The position numbers and the translations under genes were made by a program. A stretch of 64,000 nucleotides of DNA from an uncultured Bacteroidales bacterium (GTDB taxonomy: Bacteria > Bacteroidota > Bacteroidia > Bacteroidales > P3), in NCBI GenBank assembly GCA_905234695.1, contig CAJOHZ010000004.1:1-64000 (forward strand). Reading direction: 5' to 3'. The notes under the pieces were generated by a model. That model saw nothing but the letters and a program-made list of their open reading frames with translations. It made no database searches and was not told where the DNA came from. The first letter of the stretch is position 1; each line of letters opens with the position of its first letter. This document shows positions 54,037-62,680 of this stretch, in pieces.

Positions 54037-55764
54037 ATGTACACATCTGAAAAAAATACGCAGATTTTAATTGCGTTAATGAAGGTACACGGGGTACACG
54101 ATATTATCATATCCCCAGGTGCAATGAATCATATATTTGCCGCCAGTGTGCAAGATGATCCTGATTTTAGGGTCTATTCTTGTGTAGATGAAAGAAGTGC
54201 TGCATACATGGCATGTGGAATGGCCGAAGAGACAGGAATGCCTGTAGCATTAAGTTGTACTGGAGCTACAGCTTCTCGTGACTATATGCCAGGTTTGACG
54301 GAGGCATTTTATAGAAAACTCCCAATTTTGGCGATTACTTCATTAAGTACACGTCAGCATATTGGACAACTTCAAGGGCAACAAATAGACCGCTCTCAAC
54401 ACCCAAAAGATCTGGTAGTTGAATCGGTTTATATCCCACCCGTAAAGGATGAAAAAGATCGTCTGGTTTGTGAAAGGGATATTAACAAGGCGTTATTGGC
54501 ATTGACCTTTAATGGTGGAGGCCCTGTTCATATTGATCTTGGTACGACATTCGGCAAAATTGATGTTGATAATTTGCCCGGAGCGCGCGTTATTAAGCGC
54601 TATACGCATAGGGACACTCTTCCTGAAATACCTCAAGGCCGTATTGCTGTTATGATGGGAGTACATGGCTTTGTTGATAAGGAACTTGAGATATCTATTG
54701 ATGCTTTCTGTGCCACTTATGATGCCATCGTATTTACACCTACCCCTCGGAGTTATACTGGAAGATATGCAGTAAGCCCAAGTCTGTTATTTAGTCAGCT
54801 GGGCTATTCTGGTCCATTAAACAAAATGGATCTATGCATTCACATTGGTGAAGTCAATACTGATGCTGTCGGCTTTGTTATAAAGCCCCAAAATGTATGG
54901 CGTGTAAATATTGATGGACAAGTAAGGGATCGATATGACAAACTTACAGCAGTTTTCCAAATGTCAGAACAGGAGTTCTTCAGCCACTATGCTGTTAAAG
55001 GGGCTTCAAAAGAATCGCAACTTAAAGAGTTTGAGGAAGCCGATGGCGCTATACGATCTCAGATTCCAGATTTGCCCTTCAGCAATGGATGGATAGCACA
55101 AAAGATAGCACCCATTATTCCTGAAAACGCGCGTTTACACCTTGGAATTTTGAATTCAGTCCGAGCCTTTGATTATGCGAAACCGTCACCCAGACTCCTG
55201 ACCTATGCTAATATCGGAGGGTTCGGAATTGATGGTTGTATGTCATCGATGGTTGGGGCATCAATTGCTTCTCCCGGGACAGAATTCTTTGGTATTTTTG
55301 GTGATTTAGTTTTCTTTTATGACATGAATGTGTTTGGCAACCGCCATATCAAAGATAACCTTCATATTGTTGTTGTTAATAATGATGGAGGGCAACAATT
55401 CCGGAATTTTGATCATCCCGCATCCAAGATTGGTCAAGGAGCAAATCCTTATATAGCTGCGGCTGGCCATTATGGCCCTCAATCGCCAGCTTTGATTAGA
55501 CATTATGTCGAAGATTTAGGTTTTAAGTATCTTACAGCATCTAGTAAAGAAGATTTCGAAAAAGTGTTGCCTGAATTTATGCAGAGTGGGCAATCTGTGG
55601 TTTTGGAAGCGTTTACCAATAGTGAGGAAGAAAATGAGGCGTTTCGAATTCTGCGCAATCTAATCCCAGCAGATAAGGGTATTGTTACGTCATTGAAAAG
55701 TACGGTATTGAATTATATGAGTGAAGAAAATGTTGGCCGTCTAAAGAAAATTTTTAAGAAATAA
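54037..55764 (+). CDS. MenD-like thiamine-diphosphate enzyme of unknown substrate
   Basis: 575 residues in the three-domain order of ThDP enzymes. PYR domain: 'YSCVDERSAAYMACGMAEET' with the catalytic-type Glu52. PP domain: the ThDP/Mg motif from 'GDLVFFYDMNVF' (G422-D423) to 'VVVNNDGGQQFRNF' (N448-N449, D450), spaced 26 residues, closest to MenD. However, the MenD substrate-binding SRS in the N-terminal loop (PGSRS) is replaced ('ISPGAMNHIFAA'), so it is not a menaquinone enzyme. It lies 2 bp after wzx and just before a reductase and a cytidylyltransferase, pointing to synthesis of a special alcohol or sugar for this polysaccharide. Confidence 0.85.
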   Translation: MYTSEKNTQILIALMKVHGVHDIIISPGAMNHIFAASVQDDPDFRVYSCVDERSAAYMACGMAEETGMPVALSCTGATASRDYMPGLTEAFYRKLPILAITSLSTRQHIGQLQGQQIDRSQHPKDLVVESVYIPPVKDEKDRLVCERDINKALLALTFNGGGPVHIDLGTTFGKIDVDNLPGARVIKRYTHRDTLPEIPQGRIAVMMGVHGFVDKELEISIDAFCATYDAIVFTPTPRSYTGRYAVSPSLLFSQLGYSGPLNKMDLCIHIGEVNTDAVGFVIKPQNVWRVNIDGQVRDRYDKLTAVFQMSEQEFFSHYAVKGASKESQLKEFEEADGAIRSQIPDLPFSNGWIAQKIAPIIPENARLHLGILNSVRAFDYAKPSPRLLTYANIGGFGIDGCMSSMVGASIASPGTEFFGIFGDLVFFYDMNVFGNRHIKDNLHIVVVNNDGGQQFRNFDHPASKIGQGANPYIAAAGHYGPQSPALIRHYVEDLGFKYLTASSKEDFEKVLPEFMQSGQSVVLEAFTNSEEENEAFRILRNLIPADKGIVTSLKSTVLNYMSEENVGRLKKIFKK

Positions 55765-55773
55765 GAATTGGCT

Positions 55774-56886
55774 ATGGAGAGGCGGACTATTTTGGTTCTA
55801 GGTGGGACGGGCGCTATTGGAGCACACTTGGTTGATTTCTTAAAAGGTTCCGAGTATTCGGTTGTTGTTACAAGCCGAAAAGATAGGCCTTCAACTGGTA
55901 ACATTAATTATGTAAAAGGGAATGCCCATGATTTTTGTTTTCTTAAACATCTTCTTGATAAACACTACGTGGCCATAGTTAATTTTATGACCTACTCGAC
56001 CGATGAGTTTTCTAAGGTTGCCCCTATGTTCCTTAAAGCAACAGACCAATATTTCTTTTTGTCATCATGTCGAACGTATGCAAACTCTAATGAACTATTG
56101 TCAGAAAAATCTCCACAATTGTTAGATGTCTGCAAGGACGAAGAATATCTAAAAACAGATAATTATGCCCTTGCAAAGGCACGACAGGAGAGGGTGTTGA
56201 TTAATAATGGATTAAAGGGCTGGACTATAGTAAGACCATATCTTACATATTCCGAGCAAAGGTTACAGTTGGGTTTTTTTGAGCAAGGTGCTTGGCTCAT
56301 GCGTGCCATAAAAGGGAAATCCATAGTTTTCTCTGAAGATTTAGCGAGTAAGTATACAACACTTACCTATGGTAAAGATGTTGCTCGCGCAATAGTGCTA
56401 TTGATTGGTAATGAGAGGGCTATCGGAGAAACGTTTAATATTACGTATGGTAAAAGCATTCTTTGGTCTGACGTTCTTAGCATATACCTTAGTGAGCTTA
56501 CAAATATCACCGGTAGAAGAACTAATTTAAAGATGATTCCTAAAGCACCTATTGAAGAGTGGCCAACAGAGAAATGGACTTACAAGTACGACAGGATATT
56601 GAATAGGCGTTTTAGCAACGCAAAACTATTATCAATTTTAGACGGTTTTGAGTTTACAGAGCTGGAAGAAGGGCTTCGTCATTGTATTGGGGCTTTCTAT
56701 AATAAACCATTTGATGCTGGATTTTCATGGGCAACTCAAGCCAAATTTGATCAGATAACCAGAGAATGGTCAATACCAAGAGAGTTTACTTCAAAGAGAG
56801 AGTATTTATTATATTTGAAATACAGGGTCTTGAGTGGTAAGGCTATACAGACCCTTAGAAGTATAAAGCATAAAATTCAAGAATAA
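55774..56886 (+). CDS. extended SDR NAD-dependent epimerase/reductase
   Basis: 370 residues from the ATG at 55774. Rossmann start 'RTILVLGGTGAIGAHLVDFL' (G-x-x-G-x-x-G) and 'DNYALAKARQERVLI' with the Y-x3-K catalytic pair; otherwise diverged from common sugar epimerases, with 'GETFNITYGKSILWSDVLSI' in the substrate domain. It begins 9 bp after the MenD-like gene and its TAA overlaps the next ATG by one base, so it is coupled to the cytidylyltransferase. Likely role: reduce or epimerise the product of the MenD-like enzyme; the exact substrate is unknown. Confidence 0.85.
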   Translation: MERRTILVLGGTGAIGAHLVDFLKGSEYSVVVTSRKDRPSTGNINYVKGNAHDFCFLKHLLDKHYVAIVNFMTYSTDEFSKVAPMFLKATDQYFFLSSCRTYANSNELLSEKSPQLLDVCKDEEYLKTDNYALAKARQERVLINNGLKGWTIVRPYLTYSEQRLQLGFFEQGAWLMRAIKGKSIVFSEDLASKYTTLTYGKDVARAIVLLIGNERAIGETFNITYGKSILWSDVLSIYLSELTNITGRRTNLKMIPKAPIEEWPTEKWTYKYDRILNRRFSNAKLLSILDGFEFTELEEGLRHCIGAFYNKPFDAGFSWATQAKFDQITREWSIPREFTSKREYLLYLKYRVLSGKAIQTLRSIKHKIQE

Positions 56887-57293
56887 TGATAATCGGTTAT
56901 ACAACAGGAGTATATGATATGTTTCATATTGGACATCTCAATATACTTCGTAGGGCTAAAGAGAAATGTGACTACCTTATTGTAGGGGTAAGTACCGATG
57001 AATGTGTAGAAAGTTATAAACACAAGACCCCGATAATTCCGTATGAACAGAGGGCTGCTATTGTATCGGCTATTAAATATGTGGATGAGGTAGTTCCTCA
57101 AACCACTATGGATAAACTGGAGTTCCTGAAACAACGTCATTTTGACGTGATGTTTCACGGAGACGAGTGGAAAGGAACCGAATTGTATAATAAGTATGAA
57201 AAGGATTTTACCCAGTATGGAGCAAGAATAGAGTATTTATCCCATACTGAAGGCATTAGTTCTACCATGCTAAGAGAAAAGATCAATGGATAA
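56886..57293 (+). CDS. TagD-like cytidylyltransferase
   Basis: 135 residues. 'GYTTGVYDMFHIGHLNILRR' with the HxGH nucleotide-binding motif (residues 14-17) and 'SHTEGISSTMLREK', the ISSTxxR motif, as in glycerol-3-phosphate cytidylyltransferase. It activates a phosphorylated small alcohol with CTP. Glycerol-3-phosphate is the known TagD substrate, but here its coupling to the MenD-like and SDR genes suggests a special alcohol phosphate. It overlaps the SDR by 1 bp and the next gene by 8 bp. Confidence 0.92.
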   Translation: MIIGYTTGVYDMFHIGHLNILRRAKEKCDYLIVGVSTDECVESYKHKTPIIPYEQRAAIVSAIKYVDEVVPQTTMDKLEFLKQRHFDVMFHGDEWKGTELYNKYEKDFTQYGARIEYLSHTEGISSTMLREKING

Positions 57294-58782
57294 TGTCATT
57301 GTTATAACGCAGAATCTGAAGCTAGAGTCGCTATCTTCTATTAAAGGAGAGCTAGTCAATGGTGACGTGTTGATTGTCTCCACCCAGTTCGTGTTTGGGA
57401 ACGAGCAGGAGATAATAGATAATGCATTAGGTGTCAAATGCCAGTATGTTGATTTTGCAGATTTGATTTCAGATGCAGAGAGGCAGAAGTGTGACGAGGA
57501 AGCCTTTGACCCCATCCCGAACAATGTTGGTGCATATTACGCTATCATCAAGGAAAAGAAGAATGAGGTAATTGTCAATAATTTGCTCGTAAAATATCCT
57601 AGTAAGAATCTTTTATTGGTATGTGAAGATTTAGGTATTGATGAGATTCCGTGGCTTAAAGCCGGATTCAAGAAGGTGCAGTGCGAGTATTATTATGATC
57701 ACTCCCAGGATTGGACAAAATCGCATAATAGGGTGTTCTCTCTGATAAAGGGAGTGACCAACAAAATCAAACAATACTATAAGGGCGATATTTGGGAGTC
57801 CAATAAAAACGACCAGAAATACTTGTTCTTTGGAAGTACAAATAGAATTGGTTATAGAATTGGTTTAGAATGGAAAAAGGCTTCTAAATGGGAGAATGTA
57901 AAGTTTATCATGCAATTTTTTTGTATGAGGCTTATTGGTTTTGTGCCAAAGAACAGAACAATACGACTTACCACATTCCATGAGGACAATCACTGGAACT
58001 TACCAGACCATCCTAATTTCAATGTAAAAAAAATACAGGATGGCTATTTACCGCCGAACTACACTAGTAAATATTTATATTACTTTGGGCCCCGGGTAGA
58101 ATTTTATACTTGGGATGTAATGGGACAACATACTTTCCAATATCACCATCTGAATAGCCGTGTAATGCCTATTCGCAATAAACTCTTTTTACCAGATGCT
58201 CATTATCCTAAAAAATTGTATAAAGTACTATGTGCAGCAAGTGGAACTGGCGATTGGACGGCTATTAAAAATCGTTCTGACGATGACAGGCTTGTATGGG
58301 CAATGGGCAAGATTGCAGCAATGTTTCCCGAAGTTGAGTTTATATATCGCTGCCATCCTGTATGGATTCACCCAGAGCATTCTGGTGTTAATGCCATTAA
58401 TAGGTGTGCAGAATATATATCTTGGCTGAACCTACCTAATTATAAGATTTCTAGTAATATTCCAATGGCTAATCAAAAGGGAGAATTTGTGCTTTCATTC
58501 AAACGGTCTTCTTTTGAGGAAGATTTAAAGGACATTGATATTGTTTTTGGTGAGCATTCTGTCGCAATGATTGATGCCGGTTTTAAAGGAATACCGTTTG
58601 CGTCATGTAATATGACTGGCCATCGTGATTTCTTCGAGGATATCACAAAACTCGGTTTCCCTCATTGTGAGAGTATAGAAGAAATAGCCAATTTGCTTAA
58701 GAGTTTAACAACACCAGAGTTTAAGGCTTCATACGAGCAGGCGATTAAGAATTATAATGAAATGACAGAAAAGGAAGGGTAG
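57286..58782 (+). CDS. large transferase, possibly CDP-alcohol phosphotransferase or GT-B
   Basis: 498 residues, no membrane segments. The C-terminal third ('AMFPEVEFIYRCHPVWIHPE', 'LKDIDIVFGEHSVAMIDAGF', 'KGIPFASCNMTGHRDFFEDI') resembles the donor half of CDP-glycerol glycerophosphotransferases and related GT-B enzymes (RxHP and D-x-E/S-x-S-V regions). The N-terminal half has no clear family match. The 8-bp overlap with the cytidylyltransferase suggests it uses the CDP-activated product as donor. A plain glycosyltransferase is the alternative. Confidence 0.65.
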   Translation: MDNVIVITQNLKLESLSSIKGELVNGDVLIVSTQFVFGNEQEIIDNALGVKCQYVDFADLISDAERQKCDEEAFDPIPNNVGAYYAIIKEKKNEVIVNNLLVKYPSKNLLLVCEDLGIDEIPWLKAGFKKVQCEYYYDHSQDWTKSHNRVFSLIKGVTNKIKQYYKGDIWESNKNDQKYLFFGSTNRIGYRIGLEWKKASKWENVKFIMQFFCMRLIGFVPKNRTIRLTTFHEDNHWNLPDHPNFNVKKIQDGYLPPNYTSKYLYYFGPRVEFYTWDVMGQHTFQYHHLNSRVMPIRNKLFLPDAHYPKKLYKVLCAASGTGDWTAIKNRSDDDRLVWAMGKIAAMFPEVEFIYRCHPVWIHPEHSGVNAINRCAEYISWLNLPNYKISSNIPMANQKGEFVLSFKRSSFEEDLKDIDIVFGEHSVAMIDAGFKGIPFASCNMTGHRDFFEDITKLGFPHCESIEEIANLLKSLTTPEFKASYEQAIKNYNEMTEKEG

Positions 58783-58785
58783 ATT

Positions 58786-59811
58786 ATGTCAACTATACTA
58801 TGTACTATATACAACAGCCTGTACCTTGATAAGGGACTAGTGCTTTATGATTCTTTATGCGAATGTGCGAAGGTCTTCAAATTGTATGTCCTCTGTATGG
58901 ATGACAAGTGCTATGATGTATTGGCAGATTTGAAGCAGGAGCACCATATTCCCGTTAGATTGAGTGATTTTGAGGACGGTGATGAAGAGCTATTGGCTGC
59001 TAAAGCTAATCGCCCAATGGGTGAATATTGTTGGACTTGCTCTTCTTCATTCATTCGATATGTCTTGAAGCATTACAATGAGGATAACTGTACTTACATT
59101 GATGCAGACATGTGCTTCTATAGCAATCCCCAATTACTGGTGGATGAAATGTTAGCGGCAGGAAAGTCTGTAATGGTCGTCCCACATTGGTTTCATAAAG
59201 ACAATCAAATGCTTGCTCGAAAGGTTGGTAAGTATTGTGTGGAGTTTAATACATTTTTAAATAACCCTGAAAGTTTGGAAGTCTTAGAATATTGGAGGAA
59301 TAGGTGTCTTGATACAGTAAAACAAAAGGATGATGGGATTCATTATGGGGATCAGAAGTATTTGGAAGAATTAGTAAACAACTTCAACTGTGTGCATGAA
59401 TGTTCGAATCGGGGCGCTGGCATCGCACCGTGGAATATTGTGACATTTAAACATACTAATATCGATTATCAATTATCCTATAATAATGAAGAAATAATTA
59501 AGGCTGTTTTCTTTCATTACCAGGGTATTGTGAATATTAGCAGAGAGTTGTTTGTTATTGGAAGTAAAAAGAATTTGACTGACAGTAAACTTATTGATTG
59601 TTTTTATATCGAGTATCTAAAAAGGATTCAGAAGTGGCGTAAAGAATTGTCGGTGAGATATGATTTAAAAGGATTTATAATCGGGCACCCTGCAATGAAA
59701 CATAAACTTACAACATTTAAGCAAACGCTGATAGGGGAGTTTTTAAATTACCTATTTCTTAATTACATTCAAAAATCGCGAGTTGTTCGAGTAAAACTGA
59801 TAAAATTTTAA
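58786..59811 (+). CDS. GT-A type glycosyltransferase, GT8-like
   Basis: 341 residues. The start 'STILCTIYNSLYLDKGLVLY' and the metal-binding D-x-D in 'CTYIDADMCFYSNPQLLVDE' are those of nucleotide-sugar transferases of the GT8 type; 'GDQKYLEELVNNFNCVHECS' fits the distal part. It adds one sugar of the repeat unit; donor unknown. 3 bp after the previous gene. Confidence 0.82.
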   Translation: MSTILCTIYNSLYLDKGLVLYDSLCECAKVFKLYVLCMDDKCYDVLADLKQEHHIPVRLSDFEDGDEELLAAKANRPMGEYCWTCSSSFIRYVLKHYNEDNCTYIDADMCFYSNPQLLVDEMLAAGKSVMVVPHWFHKDNQMLARKVGKYCVEFNTFLNNPESLEVLEYWRNRCLDTVKQKDDGIHYGDQKYLEELVNNFNCVHECSNRGAGIAPWNIVTFKHTNIDYQLSYNNEEIIKAVFFHYQGIVNISRELFVIGSKKNLTDSKLIDCFYIEYLKRIQKWRKELSVRYDLKGFIIGHPAMKHKLTTFKQTLIGEFLNYLFLNYIQKSRVVRVKLIKF

Positions 59812-59820
59812 CGTATCAAT

Positions 59821-60969
59821 ATGAGACCACGTATTCTTCTTGTCGCCTATCCTTATGCTGGAACAGGGGCTAATATGCTTCGATATAGAAGTCTTTCTTA
59901 TTACTTATTAAAAAAAAACTACGTGGTTGATGTCGTCGGCTATTATGACTTGAAGGAACAATTGCCTCAAGGCATTAAATATTATCAAATCAGAAGACAC
60001 CATTCTGCTATTGCCATACTTGTTTTTTTTCGTTTGTTTTTGAACTATTTATATCTTCTTGAGTCTCAATCATTCTTTTCCTATATTAGAAGAGTTGGAC
60101 TCGCTAGCTGTACTTATATAAGTGTTAGGTGCTTATTAAAACAAAATGAATATGAGTCATGTTTGGTCGGTATCCATCCATGGGCTTTCTACCTTATAAT
60201 ACCGTTGATAAAAAAACATTTAAGAACAGTCATTGATATTGGTGATCCACTTTATAAAAATGCAATCATGCTAAATAGTGCTCATCCATCGAATTTTAGA
60301 TTGGAACAACAAGCGTTGGGGGCTGCAGATTATGTTGTGACAATGAATGAACCCACAATAGATATAATGACGAAGGAGATGGGCATATCGAAAGATAAGG
60401 TGGAATTCATATCACCTGCGATGAATATTGAGTCATACAGACCCAAAGAGAGCAGATCATTCCCAATCCATAATCCATTAACAATAATTTATTCTGGGAG
60501 CTTATATCAAGGGTATCGTGATTTAAACGAGGTGCAACCTGCAATAGATATGATAGGAAATGTGATATTGGATGTATTTACGAATAAGTATTCTGACTGC
60601 AAATCGACTAATTGTGTGAGGTATCATGACTGGATATCTCATAGAGACCTACTACAAAAGTATCAAGAATATGACGTTATTCTTTTTATTGATAACTCAT
60701 TCGGGTATCAGGTTCCGAGTAAAATTTTCGAAATAATTGCGCAGAATAAACCTGTTTTATTTGTTTATGATCAGCGTAATACATATTTCTACGAACTACT
60801 GAAGGGACAAATGGGGATTATCTTTGTGGAGAACAAGAGAGAGAATATAGTTAAGACGTTAAAAGAAATAACAAGTAAAAATACATTGAATACTTGTTAT
60901 ACTTTTGATATGTCTGATTATTCTGAAGAAATAGTAAATACGAAGATAATGGCGACATTAACAAAATAA
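59821..60969 (+). CDS. glycosyltransferase, GT4-like
   Basis: 382 residues, GT-B type: 'RILLVAYPYAGTGANMLRYR' start, 'TVIDIGDPLYKNAIMLNSAH' in the middle, 'TIIYSGSLYQGYRDLNEV' and 'DVILFIDNSFGYQVPSKIFE' in the donor half. An A9 run (59910-59918) and a T8 run (60023-60030) lie in its first 80 codons; in this AT-rich gene they are less surprising than the G runs further on. 9 bp after the GT8-like gene. Confidence 0.8.
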   Translation: MRPRILLVAYPYAGTGANMLRYRSLSYYLLKKNYVVDVVGYYDLKEQLPQGIKYYQIRRHHSAIAILVFFRLFLNYLYLLESQSFFSYIRRVGLASCTYISVRCLLKQNEYESCLVGIHPWAFYLIIPLIKKHLRTVIDIGDPLYKNAIMLNSAHPSNFRLEQQALGAADYVVTMNEPTIDIMTKEMGISKDKVEFISPAMNIESYRPKESRSFPIHNPLTIIYSGSLYQGYRDLNEVQPAIDMIGNVILDVFTNKYSDCKSTNCVRYHDWISHRDLLQKYQEYDVILFIDNSFGYQVPSKIFEIIAQNKPVLFVYDQRNTYFYELLKGQMGIIFVENKRENIVKTLKEITSKNTLNTCYTFDMSDYSEEIVNTKIMATLTK

Positions 60970-60976
60970 TCATATT

Positions 60977-61474
60977 ATGAATAGCTTTGGATTATATATA
61001 GTAGGGCATATGATTCACTTATTGCCGGATACACGTTGTTTTGGATTAAAACGAGCGTTCTATCGTATGTGTGGTGCTAAAATAGGTGATAATGTCCGCA
61101 TCTGTTCTTCAGTCATCATTTGTGGTGATGGAGAATTGTCGGTGGGTGATAATACATGGATAGGTCATGGAACTATCATCTTGGCTAGTGCAAGGGTCTC
61201 AATAGGTGCCAACGTGAATATTGCACCACGTGTATATATTGGTACGGGAACGCATGAAATAGATGTCAGTGGCCCTGCAATCGCGGGCAAAGGTTATAGT
61301 TTGCCTATAAGTATTGGTGATGGTGTGTGGCTTTGTGCAAACTCTTCCATTCTCGCAGGGAGAACAATCGGTTCTCATTCCATCATTGCCATGGGGGCTA
61401 TTGTAATCGATGATGTCCCTATTGGTGAATTGTGGGGGGGGTGTCCTGCAAGGAAAATTAAAAACTTACAATAG
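60977..61474 (+). CDS. left-handed beta-helix acyltransferase
   Basis: 165 residues with hexapeptide repeats ('GDGELSVGDNTWIGHGTIIL', 'SIGDGVWLCANSSILAGRTI') and the end 'IGELWGGCPARKIK' typical of the LbetaH O- or N-acetyltransferases of the WcaF/Maa group. It may acetylate the amino sugar made by the FdtA/FdtB pair or a hydroxyl of the repeat unit. A run of eight G (61434-61441) sits 34 bp before the stop; a slip there would change the last 12 residues ('GGCPARK' end). 7 bp after the GT gene. Confidence 0.88.
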   Translation: MNSFGLYIVGHMIHLLPDTRCFGLKRAFYRMCGAKIGDNVRICSSVIICGDGELSVGDNTWIGHGTIILASARVSIGANVNIAPRVYIGTGTHEIDVSGPAIAGKGYSLPISIGDGVWLCANSSILAGRTIGSHSIIAMGAIVIDDVPIGELWGGCPARKIKNLQ

Positions 61475-61476
61475 AA

Positions 61477-62625
61477 ATGATGAAAATCGTATTTTTCAAT
61501 AATACCTTGAATCGCCATCAATCCAATGTGGCAGACTTCTTGTACGAGCTTACTAATGGTAGTTATCGGTATGTTGAAACAGTATCTCCTCGTGCAGATA
61601 ATAAGGTAGGAGGGAAAAAACAGATAGAACGTCCTTACGTGATCTGTGCGTATAAAAGTCAAGAACTATGGAATGAAGCTTTGAGTTTGGCGTGCAATGC
61701 TGATGTGGCTGTGTTTGGAGCGGGTTCATTGCCATTTGAGGTGAAGCGGATGCGGACTTCTGCTGGTTTGGCTTTTGAAGTGTCTGAACGTTGGCTAAAG
61801 CGAGGTTGGATAAATCTGTTATCACCTCGATTGCTGCAAAACATGTGGTATTATCACACAGAATGTTGGAAAAGTAAACCTTTGTATAAACTTTGTTCTT
61901 CGGCATATGGTGCGGGAGATCAATATAAACTTAAGTCTTTTGAGGGGCGTTGTTACAAATGGGGGTATTTTACCGAGGTGGAGGATTTGAATATAGAATC
62001 GCTATTAGATACATCAAGGTCTAATAAAGTTTCTATTCTATGGTGTGCGCGTTTTTTGAAACTTAAACATCCTGAACTGGTAATACAGTTAGCACGTCGA
62101 CTGAAAACAAAGGGTTATGATGTACATTTTGATATGTATGGGGCTGGCGAAGAACTTGAGCCAACACAGATTTTATGCCATAAACAAAATGTACAGGATA
62201 TAGTTTCTTTTAAAGGGAATGTTTCCAACGACGAGATTATTTCTGCTATGCGACAGCATGATATTTTTTTATTCACATCTGACAGACATGAAGGTTGGGG
62301 AGCCGTGTTGAATGAAGCTATGAGTAATGGATGCACAGTAGTAGCATCAAACTCCATCGGATCTGTTCCATTCTTAATAGGGAATGAAAAGAATGGTCTC
62401 ATCTTCGAATCTGGAAGTTTGGAATCATTATATGAAAAGGTATCATGGTTGATAGAGCATCCTCAACAACGTAGAAATATGGCAATAAATGCGTATTATA
62501 CGATGCATGATATATGGTCGCCACGGCAGGGTGCAATGAACTTGTTGCAATTGATAGATGATTTACTTCATGGACGGGAAACTTCTATTTTGGAGGGCCC
62601 CTGTAGTATTGCTATGTCTATTTGA
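61477..62625 (+). CDS. glycosyltransferase, GT4 family
   Basis: 382 residues ('MMKIVFFNNTLNRHQSNVAD'). The C-terminal half has 'ILWCARFLKLKHPELVIQLA', 'IFLFTSDRHEGWGAVLNEAM' with the E-x7-E donor motif of GT4, and 'NGLIFESGSLESLYEKVSWL'. The N-terminal half is diverged. One sugar transfer in repeat-unit synthesis; donor unknown. Start could be 61477 or 61480. 2 bp after the acetyltransferase. Confidence 0.85.
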   Translation: MMKIVFFNNTLNRHQSNVADFLYELTNGSYRYVETVSPRADNKVGGKKQIERPYVICAYKSQELWNEALSLACNADVAVFGAGSLPFEVKRMRTSAGLAFEVSERWLKRGWINLLSPRLLQNMWYYHTECWKSKPLYKLCSSAYGAGDQYKLKSFEGRCYKWGYFTEVEDLNIESLLDTSRSNKVSILWCARFLKLKHPELVIQLARRLKTKGYDVHFDMYGAGEELEPTQILCHKQNVQDIVSFKGNVSNDEIISAMRQHDIFLFTSDRHEGWGAVLNEAMSNGCTVVASNSIGSVPFLIGNEKNGLIFESGSLESLYEKVSWLIEHPQQRRNMAINAYYTMHDIWSPRQGAMNLLQLIDDLLHGRETSILEGPCSIAMSI

Positions 62626-62680
62626 AGATCTTCACAGGAATGATGTGAATACCCCTATTTGAATATAGAGAATTATAAAT

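Noticed and set aside
54037..55764. menD for menaquinone synthesis
   Set aside because: The substrate-binding SRS loop is replaced and the gene lies inside a polysaccharide operon with no other men gene.
59910..60030. A9 and T8 runs in the GT4-like gene as phase-variation tracts
   Set aside because: Runs of A or T of this length are expected now and then in such AT-rich DNA; the G8 and G9 runs are far less expected.
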